DNA from: Nissolia schottii
Taxonomy: Eukaryota > Streptophyta > Magnoliopsida > Fabales > Fabaceae
Reading direction: 5' to 3'
DNA: 64,000 bases
Assembly: GCA_003254905.1 (NCBI GenBank)
Contig: QANU01101148.1
Location: forward strand, 651,783 to 715,782
Below the pieces are notes generated by a model. It made no database searches. It was not told the DNA's origin and saw only the letters and a program-made list of their open reading frames with translations. A program made the translations under genes and the position numbers. This document shows, in pieces, positions 26,001-36,349 of the stretch. Positions within the stretch are counted from its first letter, which is position 1. Every line of letters starts with the position of its first letter.

Positions 26001-28126
26001 TCATTCCAATATAATGAACAAACGTAGACAATAAAACCAGTGCACTTTGCTTGTTATCACAATTGGATCAATTCACTTAAAAAAGTGATAAGCAGAATGA
26101 GACGTAATGCACCCTATTCATAACGCATAGCAAACGGGTTATAGGGGAAGTAAATGGATTTTAAGTAACACGTGTGTGTGTGTGTGAGAGAGAGAGAAAT
26201 CAATTATGCCACCTTTTAAAATTTTATCTAGTGATCAATGCTTATCACAAATCTAAAAAAGAAAGTGACAGAGTATGACAGGCCATTATATACCTGCTTT
26301 TGGAAGATAGTCTCTTTACCCTAATCACATTGATAGCTATGCCAAATGTGATATTCAAGAGAACTACCAAGCCTTCCATTATGCTTACTGAAACCTGCAA
26401 TGAACATTATGCCAAACCTTTCACATCTAATGAGCTGACAAGTTTCATTGAAAAATGAATAAATAATATTAGTAATAAAGGTAAACTTGACACGCTCAAA
26501 AGATAGCTAACACCAGCACCTCCAATGATGGAAACATGGTCATCAAATGGAAGACCCCTAGAATTGGTTTCAGAATCCACCAGAAGCACAAAACACGGTT
26601 GAAGACTATGTAATGACTGCTGGCACACTTTGAGAAGAGAATGACATTTGTCTACATATAGAAATATGTAAATATTTAGATCTCATGAAATCAAACGCCT
26701 AAACTCTAGAAATTAGGAAACTTACCCACACAATGAACTCAGAACAGCCATAGAACCACTTATGATATTCAAATAAGTGCCTATCATGTTCTTTCTGCCA
26801 CACAAAAATTATGTCCAAGACTGAAAGGCATGCTCCAACAACCGGAAGAAAATCCAGGACCGATTTCTCTGGAAGGGTCAGCTGTTTACTCATTGCAAAA
26901 GTGTCAACAAATGAGATACCGTAGATATATGTTTTATTGCTTTAAATACAAAGATCATAAGTGGGGATATTAACATAACAGTCCTGCTTGATTCATGCAA
27001 CTTTCAACAAAGATTGACAACTAATGAATAATCAATGAGCTGAAGAGAAAACCGTACAGGGTAACACTAGAGGAAAGCAATTGAAGGCTCGCAAATAATT
27101 GTTCTGAAAACAGTAAACACTAAACTAAACAGAAGCCACTATTGATTTGATACTATAGGCTGTGAATAGTTCACATGTTTCTTTGCGGTGGTTTTGTAGT
27201 GGCTTGTAATAAACTTTTAAGATCAGCTACTACCTGCACATTTGATATCCGAACTCCTCCACCAATCTTCTTCTTAAATCCAAGCACAACTATCATAATA
27301 GTAGTCACTATGTTCACTCCAAAACCTAAAGCAGTATGCTTTATTAAGGAAAATCAATTTACTTGAAAATAAAAAAATAAAAAAACAATTTTGTCAGTAC
27401 GAAGAAATGGAAAACAAAAATATCGAAAACAATAAAGATATATGTCTTCAAAACACTCGGAGAATCCCTTTCCATCCCGTACCTGCAAAACAGGGTTAAA
27501 AAAAAGTGCAAGTCATGAGTGCATGAACCATTATGATCTTGCATGTTGTAATCTTTAAGCACAATCCTATATCCCATTACGTTTGAATCAATTCCCCAAA
27601 AACCAGAAAAGAATAGCTGCTCTAGTAAATTTAATTTTGAACTCAACCGAAGAGCAGAGAAAGATCCAGAAGCACATGATTCTTCAGTTAAAAGTAATCT
27701 CAAAATTCCAACAAATTTGTTGCGCCTTGCAACCATTGAGAAGCGCACAGGTCAAGGATATAGCAATAAACAGAACATGACTACTCTGGTTCAAAATGTC
27801 ATAACAAATATAGTTTGAAAGTTCTTAGTTCAATAATTAAAAAAAGTTTAAAAAAATAATAATCACAGTCCCTTCGGCTGACTTCAAAATGAATACATGT
27901 CCGACACAGTGTAGTTAAGAATTAGAATTGAAGAGTCCACAAGTAAAGAGCTCAAAATTCACCAAAAAGAAAAAAATGATAGTTGGCACAGAGAAATGTA
28001 ATTAGTGTTGGTTCTTTGTGAGACAAACAAGGGCATATAATTCAATTGAGAGAAGAAGAAACTAAGGAGAGAAGAGATGCGTACGAATGGAAAATTAGGG
28101 CAAATAAGAGAGAGCAAGTCGTCCAT
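14031..28126 (-). CDS. ABCC13: ABC transporter subfamily C (MRP), ABCC13-like, 36 exons
   Basis: ATP-driven full-size MRP-type exporter, probably in vacuolar or plasma membrane; substrate unknown. Coding exons: 28085-28126, 27442-27482, 27234-27333, 26726-26881, 26520-26651, 26294-26394, 25886-25949, 24982-25233, 24077-24146, 23499-23559, 22591-22678, 22292-22410, 21798-21895, 21267-21333, 20868-20985, 20593-20709, 20389-20469, 20043-20291, 19604-19705, 19465-19532, 19175-19306, 18634-18781, 18136-18419, 17872-18031, 17366-17541, 17165-17276, 17004-17057, 16617-16739, 16010-16108, 15740-15832, 15548-15658, 15301-15462, 15029-15216, 14659-14848, 14267-14443, 14031-14111. They total 4,416 nt, 1,471 residues, all in phase. 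NBD1: Walker A GEVGSGKSS (~651), NLSGGQ (~740), Walker B VIMLDD (~761, Asp at the catalytic position, usual for ABCC). NBD2: GRTGAGKSS (~1265), FSVGQ (~1367), LCLDE (~1388), H-loop His ~1426. The N-terminus (ICPNFPF, CFEDIALGFGVN) resembles Arabidopsis ABCC13/MRP11 from memory; the subgroup is less certain than the family. Confidence 0.95.
22218..22229 (+). repeat. Poly-G run in an ABCC intron
   Basis: About twelve consecutive G bases between two ABCC exons, in otherwise AT-rich intron sequence. Homopolymer length here may be a sequencing artefact. Confidence 0.7.
26170..26198. repeat. (GT)n(GA)n microsatellite in an ABCC intron
   Basis: A compound dinucleotide run between exons 6 and 7 of the transporter gene. 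Confidence 0.85.
27334..27441 (-). other. Probable U12-type AT-AC intron (ABCC intron 2)
   Basis: On the minus strand the intron starts ATATCTTTAT (U12 consensus ATATCCTTT) and ends CATAC, with TTCCTTAAT (consensus branch site TTCCTTRAY) about ten bases before the terminal AC. Removing these 108 bases joins GAC AT to T GCT TTA and yields CFEDIALGFGVN, which matches the family. No GT-AG pair in the region gives that reading. Confidence 0.85.
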
Positions 28127-28138
28127 GTGAGGGAACCA

Positions 28139-28163
28139 AGTGAAGACGAGAGAGAGAGAGAGG
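28139..28163. repeat. GA-rich (CT-rich in gene sense) 5' leader tract
   Basis: GAGAGAGAGAGAG-type run 13 bp upstream of the ABCC start codon. Read along the gene it is a CT-rich leader, common in plant 5' UTRs. Confidence 0.7.
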
Positions 28164-29879
28164 GGAGCGAATTAGAGTCAGTGAGCACAGTTTTTCTTGT
28201 TTGAATCAGTCTCTATTGTCATTGCGGTACGGTGGTGCGTTTTTTTATGAAATTTCCATGCAAATATCAAGGTGGCAGCTTTTTTTACTTTTATTCATTT
28301 TTGAAACGAAGCTTTATTTCATTGACGGAATGGGAACTGAAGCATAACGTCAACACATAAATAAAGAGTCCATTTATTTTACTTTACTTGATGATGATGA
28401 TGCAAATGCTATCATATTTTTCTTTCCGTTGTTAAATGGATAAACCATTTTTTCCCCATATTCAACGAGATTTTAAAACAACTTTTTAGAAGATAATGCT
28501 TTTTGATGGAGATTTATATAAGATAATGAGTTCCATGTGGTTCTGCAATAAAAAGAAAAAGGGAACAAAAAAAGTGTTATAGCAAGCACTTTAATCCTTT
28601 ACGTAGGATTTAGCAACTCTTTACACAGGAAGACAAACGACAAAGTCATAAAGATGCTCCACAATCGGCAACTAGATTCGTAGCCATGTCATGTGCATTG
28701 CAATCATACATAAGGAAAGCAATCTGAAAGATAGGTATAAGGGATTAAAGTTCCACGAACCACTGCTATATTAAAATCTGCGCTTACTTTCGTGAGCAAC
28801 TCGGTGGCATTGAAATGGCCTCACACATGCCATCCACGTCACAGTTCCACTTGCAATTGCAAAGGAAAATTTTGATTGGGATTTTATTTAGAGCTCGAAC
28901 TCAAAACTTTTATGAACTTGAATTTCTATACGTGAATGTGTGATTAAGTTGATTTGTTCTGTTTTACACTCTCCAAACTATCTTACATACAGATACTAAA
29001 TATTTTTGCGAACCAAATACCTTTGAATTTAGGTGCACTGTTACCTGTTGATGAATGCGTATTGTAGGAGACATTTGAAGAATAATAACACATCATCAAG
29101 GTCGCAGATGTCAGGTTGACAAAGGTCGAGTCGGTCCTCCCCTATAATTAAGCCCTATCCCAAGGGGGCCAAGGCCAAAAATAATCGACATCCACAAAAA
29201 GAAACTATATGTAATAAAAACAAGCTCCATATGCTATGAATTTCGCATGCTGGCTTATAGGTGCAAAGTTACTGCCCTTACAAACAAAATGTTGGTGATT
29301 GTTTACCAACATTTTAGATGCACCAAGAAGTTAGGATCCTGTGAGAAAAAAGTTAGGATGATTTGCATGCTGTAGAACAAGGGAAAAGGTAGTGTTCTAT
29401 ACAACATCTAGCAAGAGCATTACACAAAATTGCCATGCATACAAGCGGCATAGAAATCTCATTTCTTATTCAGATAGCTATCACATGCCCATGTTTTACC
29501 GGATGCTAAAATAAAGGGCAAAGCCATGCTTAATAATTCATCCCCGGTTCTCTGGTTCTCCTCTGATATCATCTACTTTGAAAGAGTAGATCATACCACA
29601 CCAGCAAGAACACAGAATATATAATTGTGACAATAATGCAGACACAAGTAGCATGCACACCAGTCATAAACATAAAACCTCGATTATTTAAGAGGATCCC
29701 TCATGTTTTAATTTACTAAACTAGATGAGGCCATCCATTATCATTATTATTATTAAGGTTTTGCTAAGGAAGCCAAAATGATAAGTTTATAAAATATTGA
29801 ATGTCACTTAAAACATACAATAATTTTTTTTCTCAATACAAAGTTACTAATTTTGCTTTCTTAACAAGATTCTAAGGGC
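28164..29879. other. Intergenic DNA upstream of ABCC, no gene seen
   Basis: Presumed promoter region of the transporter followed by AT-rich sequence. I find no coding frame with a recognisable domain and no clear core promoter I would assign. Confidence 0.5.
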
Positions 29880-30070
29880 ACTTCTCAATAAATCAGCAGA
29901 ACCCCCTTTACAAGAAAATCAACAAACGTGTTGGCTTCCGAGAGGATATGAGTGATGTGGAGTTGCCACTACCTATCCATCCAAGCATGAATATCGGCCA
30001 CCCTGCGCCATCCTCAATCACAACATGAATCAAGGGACCTTTTCTTGAACACTTGGGTAGTTGTCTTTTT
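29880..30070 (-). pseudogene. RNase H-like (RVT_3) retroelement domain relic 2, C-terminal part
   Basis: The minus strand encodes HIHAWMDR, a stop, then WQLHITHILSEANTFVDFLV, matching the end of the RNase H-like domain (usual form xxHIxREANxxADxLA). The stop and the lack of the upstream half show it is a fragment. Confidence 0.6.
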
Positions 30071-30089
30071 TGAAATTCAGGTATAGGAA

Positions 30090-31630
30090 CTGTTACGCCC
30101 AAACTTAGGACGTGACCGCATGTAGGGTAACTGTTCTACAAAATCTCTGGCATGACATACTAAACATGCATGAAATGCTCATAAAGATAAATAAATAACT
30201 TCATTTATAAAATTAACATCTGTATAATTATTTCCATATAACTGATATGAAAATCAATACCGAGTTTACATCATAATATCATGACTAAAATGAAATGCTG
30301 GTATGCTAAATACGGATCCTGCCTTAGACATCTAGAGCATAATTATACAACTCAAGTAGATCCCACTGCGAAACGGAGCTTACTACTGACGCTTGAAGCC
30401 TCACTCACTGGAAGAGGGGGACGTTCTCACTGTCCTCATCCGAATCTGAAAATGTTATCGACAGAGGGGTAAGTTTGTCATCTTAGTGGTGGATACCTCG
30501 GTACCATACAAATGACACATATTGCATATAATATCATGAAACATATATGAGTAGATAATTAAATAATAATTAAAGCATGGAAACTAAAGCAAGACTGAAT
30601 AACTGTTGTAAGGTAAATTTGGATAAATTGAATAAACTAAATAAACTGTTGGAAGGTAAATCTGAACTGTGTACATATGCCCTGCTTCCTCTAGCGGAGG
30701 GGACGTGAGGAGAGTGGCCTCTCGATCCTCGATTGAAGGGAACCTTGGCTTGACCTTACTTCACCAGGATAAATCCAGGTGGTTCCGGTATGCACGCAAC
30801 CCGGATACCTGTGAGGGTACGCAACCCTAATCTGAAGAGCCTTGAGCACCTAATCTGCTAAATCTGGAAGGGCACGCATGCCATAATCTGAAGAGCCTTG
30901 CGCTCATATCTATCTACTACTGAGTTTGGATTACGAGGTCATTGACCCCTACTATTCTAGGTTATCTATCCTATGATCTACTATTCATAAAGTCTTTTAG
31001 GTAAACTAGCTTGATTACCAAAGTTGTTAAGACCTAAGTCTACTGATTATGACAGGGGATGTCCTAGTTGATTAATCTTATTTATTAATCCGGGCTCAAG
31101 GACTGAGGTCCCACACTTAGGACAGGATTCCCAAGTAAGAGAGGTGCGTCACAATGGACATCTTAAGTACCAAGTCTTGCCTTAGCCAGAACCTACCCTT
31201 CGTTAGGGTTCATGCCTTAACCAGAGTCTTTGTTAAAATCTGTTATATAATCTTAACCGAACAGTTCTAAGGGATATCGTGTCTATATTCCTAGGCCACT
31301 ATCATCTAGTTCCTCCGATAATGAACCAAAGATTCACAATTGGAGTAAACAGAGATTAGACTCTCTACCTTTGAGGCTACCAATTCGTAGGCGTTGAGGG
31401 TTTCTCCCTCATCCCCAGAGTTCCCATCGGCACACTCTGGAACTAACTTGGACAGTTTCACCATGACATCGAGGAGGTAGAAAATGAACTTACTTAAAGG
31501 GTCAAGAAGGTCTCTCTCTAATCTGGGCAAGATTTCGTTTCCGAGGAAAACGCAAGAAATGTTAGAAAGTTTATTTGTCCCTCCTAATCTCTATTTAAAC
31601 TCTTTCCCTCTCAAAAATCCCGTGTGAGAT
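30090..31630. mobile_element. LTR-retrotransposon-like non-coding fragment
   Basis: Begins GTTACGCCCAAACTTAGGAC, resembling a start seen at 44815 (GTCACGCCCCAACTTAGC). It continues into moderately GC-rich, non-coding sequence with repeated phrases (AATCTGAAGAGCCTTG occurs twice, near 30830 and 30885; CTTAACCAGAGTC and CTTAGCCAGAACC near 31190-31225). Open frames here show no retroviral domains. Called from composition and repetition only. Confidence 0.35.
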
Positions 31631-32640
31631 CGACAATTGTGAAGCAAGGTAACCAACGAGCATGAAGGCATCTACCATACGAGAGATCTACGGTTGAGGT
31701 TTCCTTAGCTCCACAAATGTCTTCTCCAATTCTACCACATGCCCCACTATCATGAAAACCACCACGTCTCATAAATGCGACTCAGGGGTCGAGCGGATAG
31801 GGAGGCATGTGGACGCCACATATCCTATCACTACGAATTCCCAGGCTCATATCCCAAAACCAAAAGAGCTTGGATCCAATTAAAAGAAGTCAACAACAAT
31901 GGATATACACTATAGCTGTACAATCACTTAATCTATGGGATCAGAGAGATTCAAGGAGAGGAACAAATCTCAACACTTGCATCACTACCCTAGGAATATA
32001 TATATATATATCAGAAGAAAAATAAAATTAAAATTAGTCTTGGGGTCTCTTAGATCACGAGCTTCTACGTATAAATGCTTGGCTTTCATGTTCTCGTGCT
32101 CTTGTAGAAGGAATCCTAGCTAGAAACCAAGTATGATCCTCGTTAAGAATAAAACATGTGACTAAATGTATTTAGTCAAGTGATTAGTAATGCATTGATA
32201 AAGGTAAAAGGCAAGGCATTATAATCACGTAATGTGTCTTAAGAAATAGCTTTAAGTATTAAACGTATGTTAAAATGAGACATGCATTTATCTCCGTTGC
32301 ACTATATATAGTACTATAGTACTCATAGGTTATATAAACTTAAGTATTGAACAAAATCATTCAATCTTCAGATTGTTGTTTCACATACACTCCTCCTCTT
32401 CTCACCTTCCCACAAATTCAACAACCCTAATTCCCAATACAACAAATGCTTGGCTTTCCCTGTTTCTTTTGCCTCACGAAGAATAAATTTCTTGCTTTGA
32501 GGAATATATGCCAAGGCAGCAATGTATTGTCACATTGACACAACGTCGTAGAAGTGCCAAAGGGGCACTTTTGGTTTTTCCCATGTGTTCAATTATATAT
32601 TCAAATGATTATACAAAGATGTGCCGGATCAGAACGTTCA
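31631..32640. other. Intergenic DNA, no gene seen
   Basis: Short frames at 31807-32025 and 32508-32786 have no recognisable domain. A run of TA dinucleotides lies near 31994-32010. I see nothing else I can name. Confidence 0.5.
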
Positions 32641-33239
32641 CAATACCACTAGCAAAAGAAAAGGGGCCGTGTTATTCTGTTTTTTGGTGGCATGCTTGTG
32701 GCTGTGGCGAGCTCAATGTGCTGCTAGCAACGATGGGTAGGTTGGGGAAGTGTTTGCTATTGTGGCTAAAATTCGGCTTATGGTGATTGATGTCACCAAG
32801 ACTCATTGTGCCCCCATCCTATGTCGACTCCTCGCTTGATTGGTTGGAATGGACTTCCGATGGGAGCTATCAATGTTGATGGGAGCGTTAATCATGAGAA
32901 GTTTCAGGCCGGTTTGGGCAGTGTCTTTCAGACTTGATTGGCTCTTAGGCTAAGTATCAAGCCTACTATTACTTTATTCAATGTTTGGCGGACACACTAA
33001 ATTAGATAAATTAATCTAAATAATAATATTAATAATCTATTACCTATATAAAAATATATAAAAAGAATACACTTTGGTAATCAACTTTTTAGTGTCCAAT
33101 TTTTTTATTCCAAAATTATCCTAACACTCTTTCTTTTATCTCGTGTATTATATGTCAATAACTTCTATCACAAAATAAAACTACCAATCTTCTTAAAAAT
33201 AAAAAATGTGCCTTGGCAGACACTAATAATAATAATCAT

Positions 33240-33360
33240 CAAAATAATAATATTAATAATGATAATAATAATAATAATAATATAATAATAATATGAATAG
33301 TACTAAGATAATAATCTTAGTAATAAAATAATAATAATATTTATCATAATAATAATAAGG
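33240..33360. repeat. (AAT)n-rich low-complexity tract
   Basis: Imperfect AAT/ATA repeats, the left flank of two MITEs. Confidence 0.8.
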
Positions 33361-33367
33361 TTAAATA

Positions 33368-33556
33368 AATTTGAGTTTAATTTTGATATACTAACGTGTA
33401 AAAGATTTTACACGGTCGTCCAATCAATTCATTTTATCTGGATGACCTTTCAAGGAGTCGGTGTGATAGTCAACCATGTTTACTGATTTTTTTGATATAT
33501 GATTAGATGACAATGTAAAATTACTTTACACTGTAGTGCATTTCAATTAAATCCTA
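33368..33556. mobile_element. ~190-bp MITE with TTTAATTTTGAT-type termini
   Basis: The left end GAGTTTAATTTTGATATACT and the reverse complement of the right end (GGATTTAATTGAAATGCACT) are imperfect inverted repeats; each continues into a GTGTAAAA...TTTTACA motif and a block that reads GTCxTCxAATCA. It is non-coding. Confidence 0.55.
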
Positions 33557-34011
33557 TAAGTTTTTGCCCATAATAAATCGCAAATTTTAATTTTACACCC
33601 TATTAAATCTTTTCTTTGGTTTGAGTCTTTGATAAAAAAATTTATTTGATTTTAGTCTCTAATGTTAAGTTAAACTGTTAAAAGATGATATGACAAACAA
33701 AAATTAGGTGAGCTCCAAAATTAAGTTTTAACTGTTATCGAACCGGTCAAACTAGTTTTAACCATAGACCATTTTAACCACGTTTTAAACTCATTTTGAC
33801 CAGGTTTGACCAATTTGACAATGGTTAAAACTTGGTTTAACCATGTTTGTAACTCACCTAACTTCGGTTTACATCATCTTTTAACGGTCAAACTTAATAT
33901 TAGAGACTAAAATCAAATAAAAGAATTTATCAAGACTCAAACCAAAGAAAAATTTTTAATAGGGTGCAAAATTAAAATTCGCAATTTATCATGGTGCAAA
34001 AACTTATTTAA
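33547..34011. mobile_element. Palindromic ~465-bp MITE with ~165-bp TIRs
   Basis: The left arm contains TAAGTTTTTGCCC, TTTTAATTTTACACCCTATT, TCTTTGGTTTGAGTC and ATTTGATTTTAGTCTCTAAT. The reverse complement of the right arm contains the same blocks in order with a few mismatches. The centre has repeated GGTTTAACC/GGTTAAAC words. It adjoins the smaller MITE and AAT repeats on both sides. Confidence 0.75.
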
Positions 34012-34029
34012 CACATAATAATATAATAA

Positions 34030-34148
34030 TATTATTATTAATCACAATAGTAATAACATTATTATTAAAATTAAAATAATAGTAATATTAATAATGATAA
34101 GAATAATATTAATAATAAGAAGAAGAAAAATAATAATATTAGTAATAA

Positions 34149-34182
<34 letters not shown>

Positions 34183-34260
34183 TAATATTATTATTATTAT
34201 TAATAAAATAATATTAGGTATTATAATAATCATAATAATAAAATAAAATAAAAAAGCATG
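34030..34260. repeat. (AAT)n/(ATT)n low-complexity tract
   Basis: Dense AAT, ATT and AAAT repeats. The frame on the minus strand here (Ile/Tyr runs) is a repeat artefact. Confidence 0.85.
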
Positions 34261-34640
34261 CCCTTATTTTATCCATCTCCATCCTATCAATCCTTATTTT
34301 ATCTGTTCTTATCTTATCTAATTATCTTTATCTAACGAGCTCTCAAAGATGCATTAGAGAGATAACTTAAGACATCGGGATTGTTCTCTCTCTTGCTAAG
34401 GAAAGAAGTATGCACCATGTAATTTGCCACACACATTGTGCAAAACATAAACAATGATGAGTGATCTGTGGTGTGTTTTAGTTGGAACACCTTCAGGGAA
34501 GCAAACTTTGTTGCTAATTGGATGGCGAAGAAGGGCAGCAAGGAGCAGGTTCAGTTCAAGCTTCGGCCAAAACCTCCTTTTGGGAGTAGCAATGTGATTT
34601 TAGGCAATGCCTATGGGACTCTCTTTGTAAGGCCTTAGTG

Positions 34641-36349
34641 GCAATTGTTTAGTTTACAGAAGCACCAAAAAGTATACTACTAGCAAATATCAATGAAGGA
34701 AACCAATTTTAGCAAAATTGGTTTCTCGTATTAACCTAAAATGATCAACTTCCTTGTTTTATATGTTTAGAGACCAAAATATTCATTTTAAATAATTAAT
34801 GACCTCAAACAAAATAAGAATTGTCCCATTTTTTAATAACAATTAAATATTAGAAGAAAAAAAATGTAAATTGCCTAATTTTTAACTAGAAAAATATATT
34901 TTCTAGAAAACGATAACTCACTTAGTCAACCTTCCGCTTATGTACTGCATAACTTCAATTTGATTTTTAAGTTTTTCGTTAGTGTGATGACCTTTAAATA
35001 CTTTTATAAGTGTTTGATAAAGTCAAAGACGTGCCTCCATCCTAAATTTAGATAAGTTTATCCCTAGACCTAAACTTTAATTTTGAGATGGTGTAAGTGT
35101 AAAAATAGAGTATAAAAACATTAGATTTGTCCAAATGTGCTAAACTCGATGGACCAACCTAAATGGCCCAAAAATATGGGTATTCTAGACTAAAGAAGTA
35201 TGAAGGAAAAAAAATGACTTTGCTCAACTTAAACTAACCCAATTTAGCCTAGCCCAAATTGGTTCAACCTTCTTTGTATCAGGCCAACCCAATGGTCCAA
35301 ACACCTATTTTAATATATAATAATAATAATAATATGATGTGTACTTATATTTTTTCCCTTACATGTGCACTTGTTCAATAAATTCAAATATTAAGAAACT
35401 CTCTAATGTGAATGACATAACTGGAAATGTTAGTGAATGCAAGAGAGACTCACGACTACCGAGTTTCTAAAGCAATTTAACTAATACTTTAGAGTAAAAC
35501 AACTACATTCGTGTAAATTTTACTCTTATAAATTTAGTCTATCTAATTTTAAGTGTTTGACCCTTAATGTAAATGGTGTGTGCTTTTTGTTAACTTTTAA
35601 AAAGAGTGTATAGTCTTATTATTACGTAACTTATATAACAAAAAGATAGTTACAAAACTTTTGTAAATAGCTCTAATATGTTGTACCAAATTAATTAAAT
35701 TAAATGCAAATTACATTTTCATAATTTCCTTTGTTGTATAGTCATTCAAACATTTGAAATTTAAAAATTAATCCAAATCAATTCAAAATTAAGTCAAAAT
35801 AATATCAACATTATATAGACTAATTATTTTATTTAGTCAATAAAATTTAATTACACATTATTACCAAACTTTACCAGCTTTAAATTAGTACACATTTATG
35901 TATACATGTGTGTGCATATATTTTAAAAAAAATTAAGTTGACAAAATATGGGTCATGGGCTAGCCCAAAAATGACTCGAATAGAAATGGACTATCATTTT
36001 CCTAACCCAAAAATAACATCCAAAATAGCTTAACCCAAATGGGCCGGGCGTACCTATTTTGATACCTCTATAAAAAATTTAAAAAAAAAAAACACATCAA
36101 ATCATACATTTTAACATTAGGAAACATGTTTTGAGTTTCCAATACCCCCAAAAGTCTAACATTCAAACATCCGTGAGAAAAGCTGCTCAAGTATGAAAGA
36201 TTAAAAATAAATACCAAATTTAGAAAACATCAAAAGGTCACCTACTACGGGAGCTAAAAGCTTTCTTTTTAAATTTGCATGACATATTCTACGGGAGATC
36301 AAGGAGACAGTCAAACTGGTAGTATACATGAAGATCACAGTCATTCTTC
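34641..36349. other. Intergenic DNA 3' of the KEOPS-subunit gene
   Basis: No gene seen. The part from about 35480 to 36075 is a dispersed repeat listed separately; the last 270 bases probably include the 3' UTR of the minus-strand gene. Confidence 0.5.
35480..36075 (-). mobile_element. Dispersed ~590-bp repeat, copy 1 (hAT-like end)
   Basis: The reverse complement of this segment aligns with 53310-53890: for example, AGTTTGGTAATAATGTGTAA versus AGTTTGATAATAATGTGTGA, TATTGACTAAATAAAATAA in both, and TAATATTGACTTAATTTTG-like text. The outer end reads AGAGGTATCAAAATAGG followed by GGGCC-rich text, similar in style to hAT termini. Non-coding. Superfamily uncertain. Confidence 0.55.

Larger units (their letters stand above)
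32640..34640 (+). pseudogene. RNase H-like (RVT_3) domain relic 3, split by nested insertions
   Basis: The front half, near 32840-32935, reads GLPMGAINVDGSVNHE then FQAGLGSVFQ (usual form PPxGxIKVNVDGSxxxx ... AGxGxVxRD). The back half, near 34475-34640 on the same strand, reads WNTFREANFVANWMAKKGS and ends LFVRP-stop (usual form VxREANxVADxLAKxG). The 1.5 kb between them is AAT/ATT repeat plus two MITEs. I infer one ancestral domain interrupted by insertions. Confidence 0.6.

Noticed and set aside
27359..27748. 129-codon frame overlapping ABCC exon 2 and a possible GT donor at about 27365
   Set aside because: Most of it is intron 1 and intron 2. Using the GTAAAT donor would insert hydrophobic residues not seen in the family, whereas the AT-AC model gives the family sequence exactly.
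34042..34233. Ile/Tyr-rich frame on the minus strand
   Set aside because: Pure AAT/ATT repeat translation.
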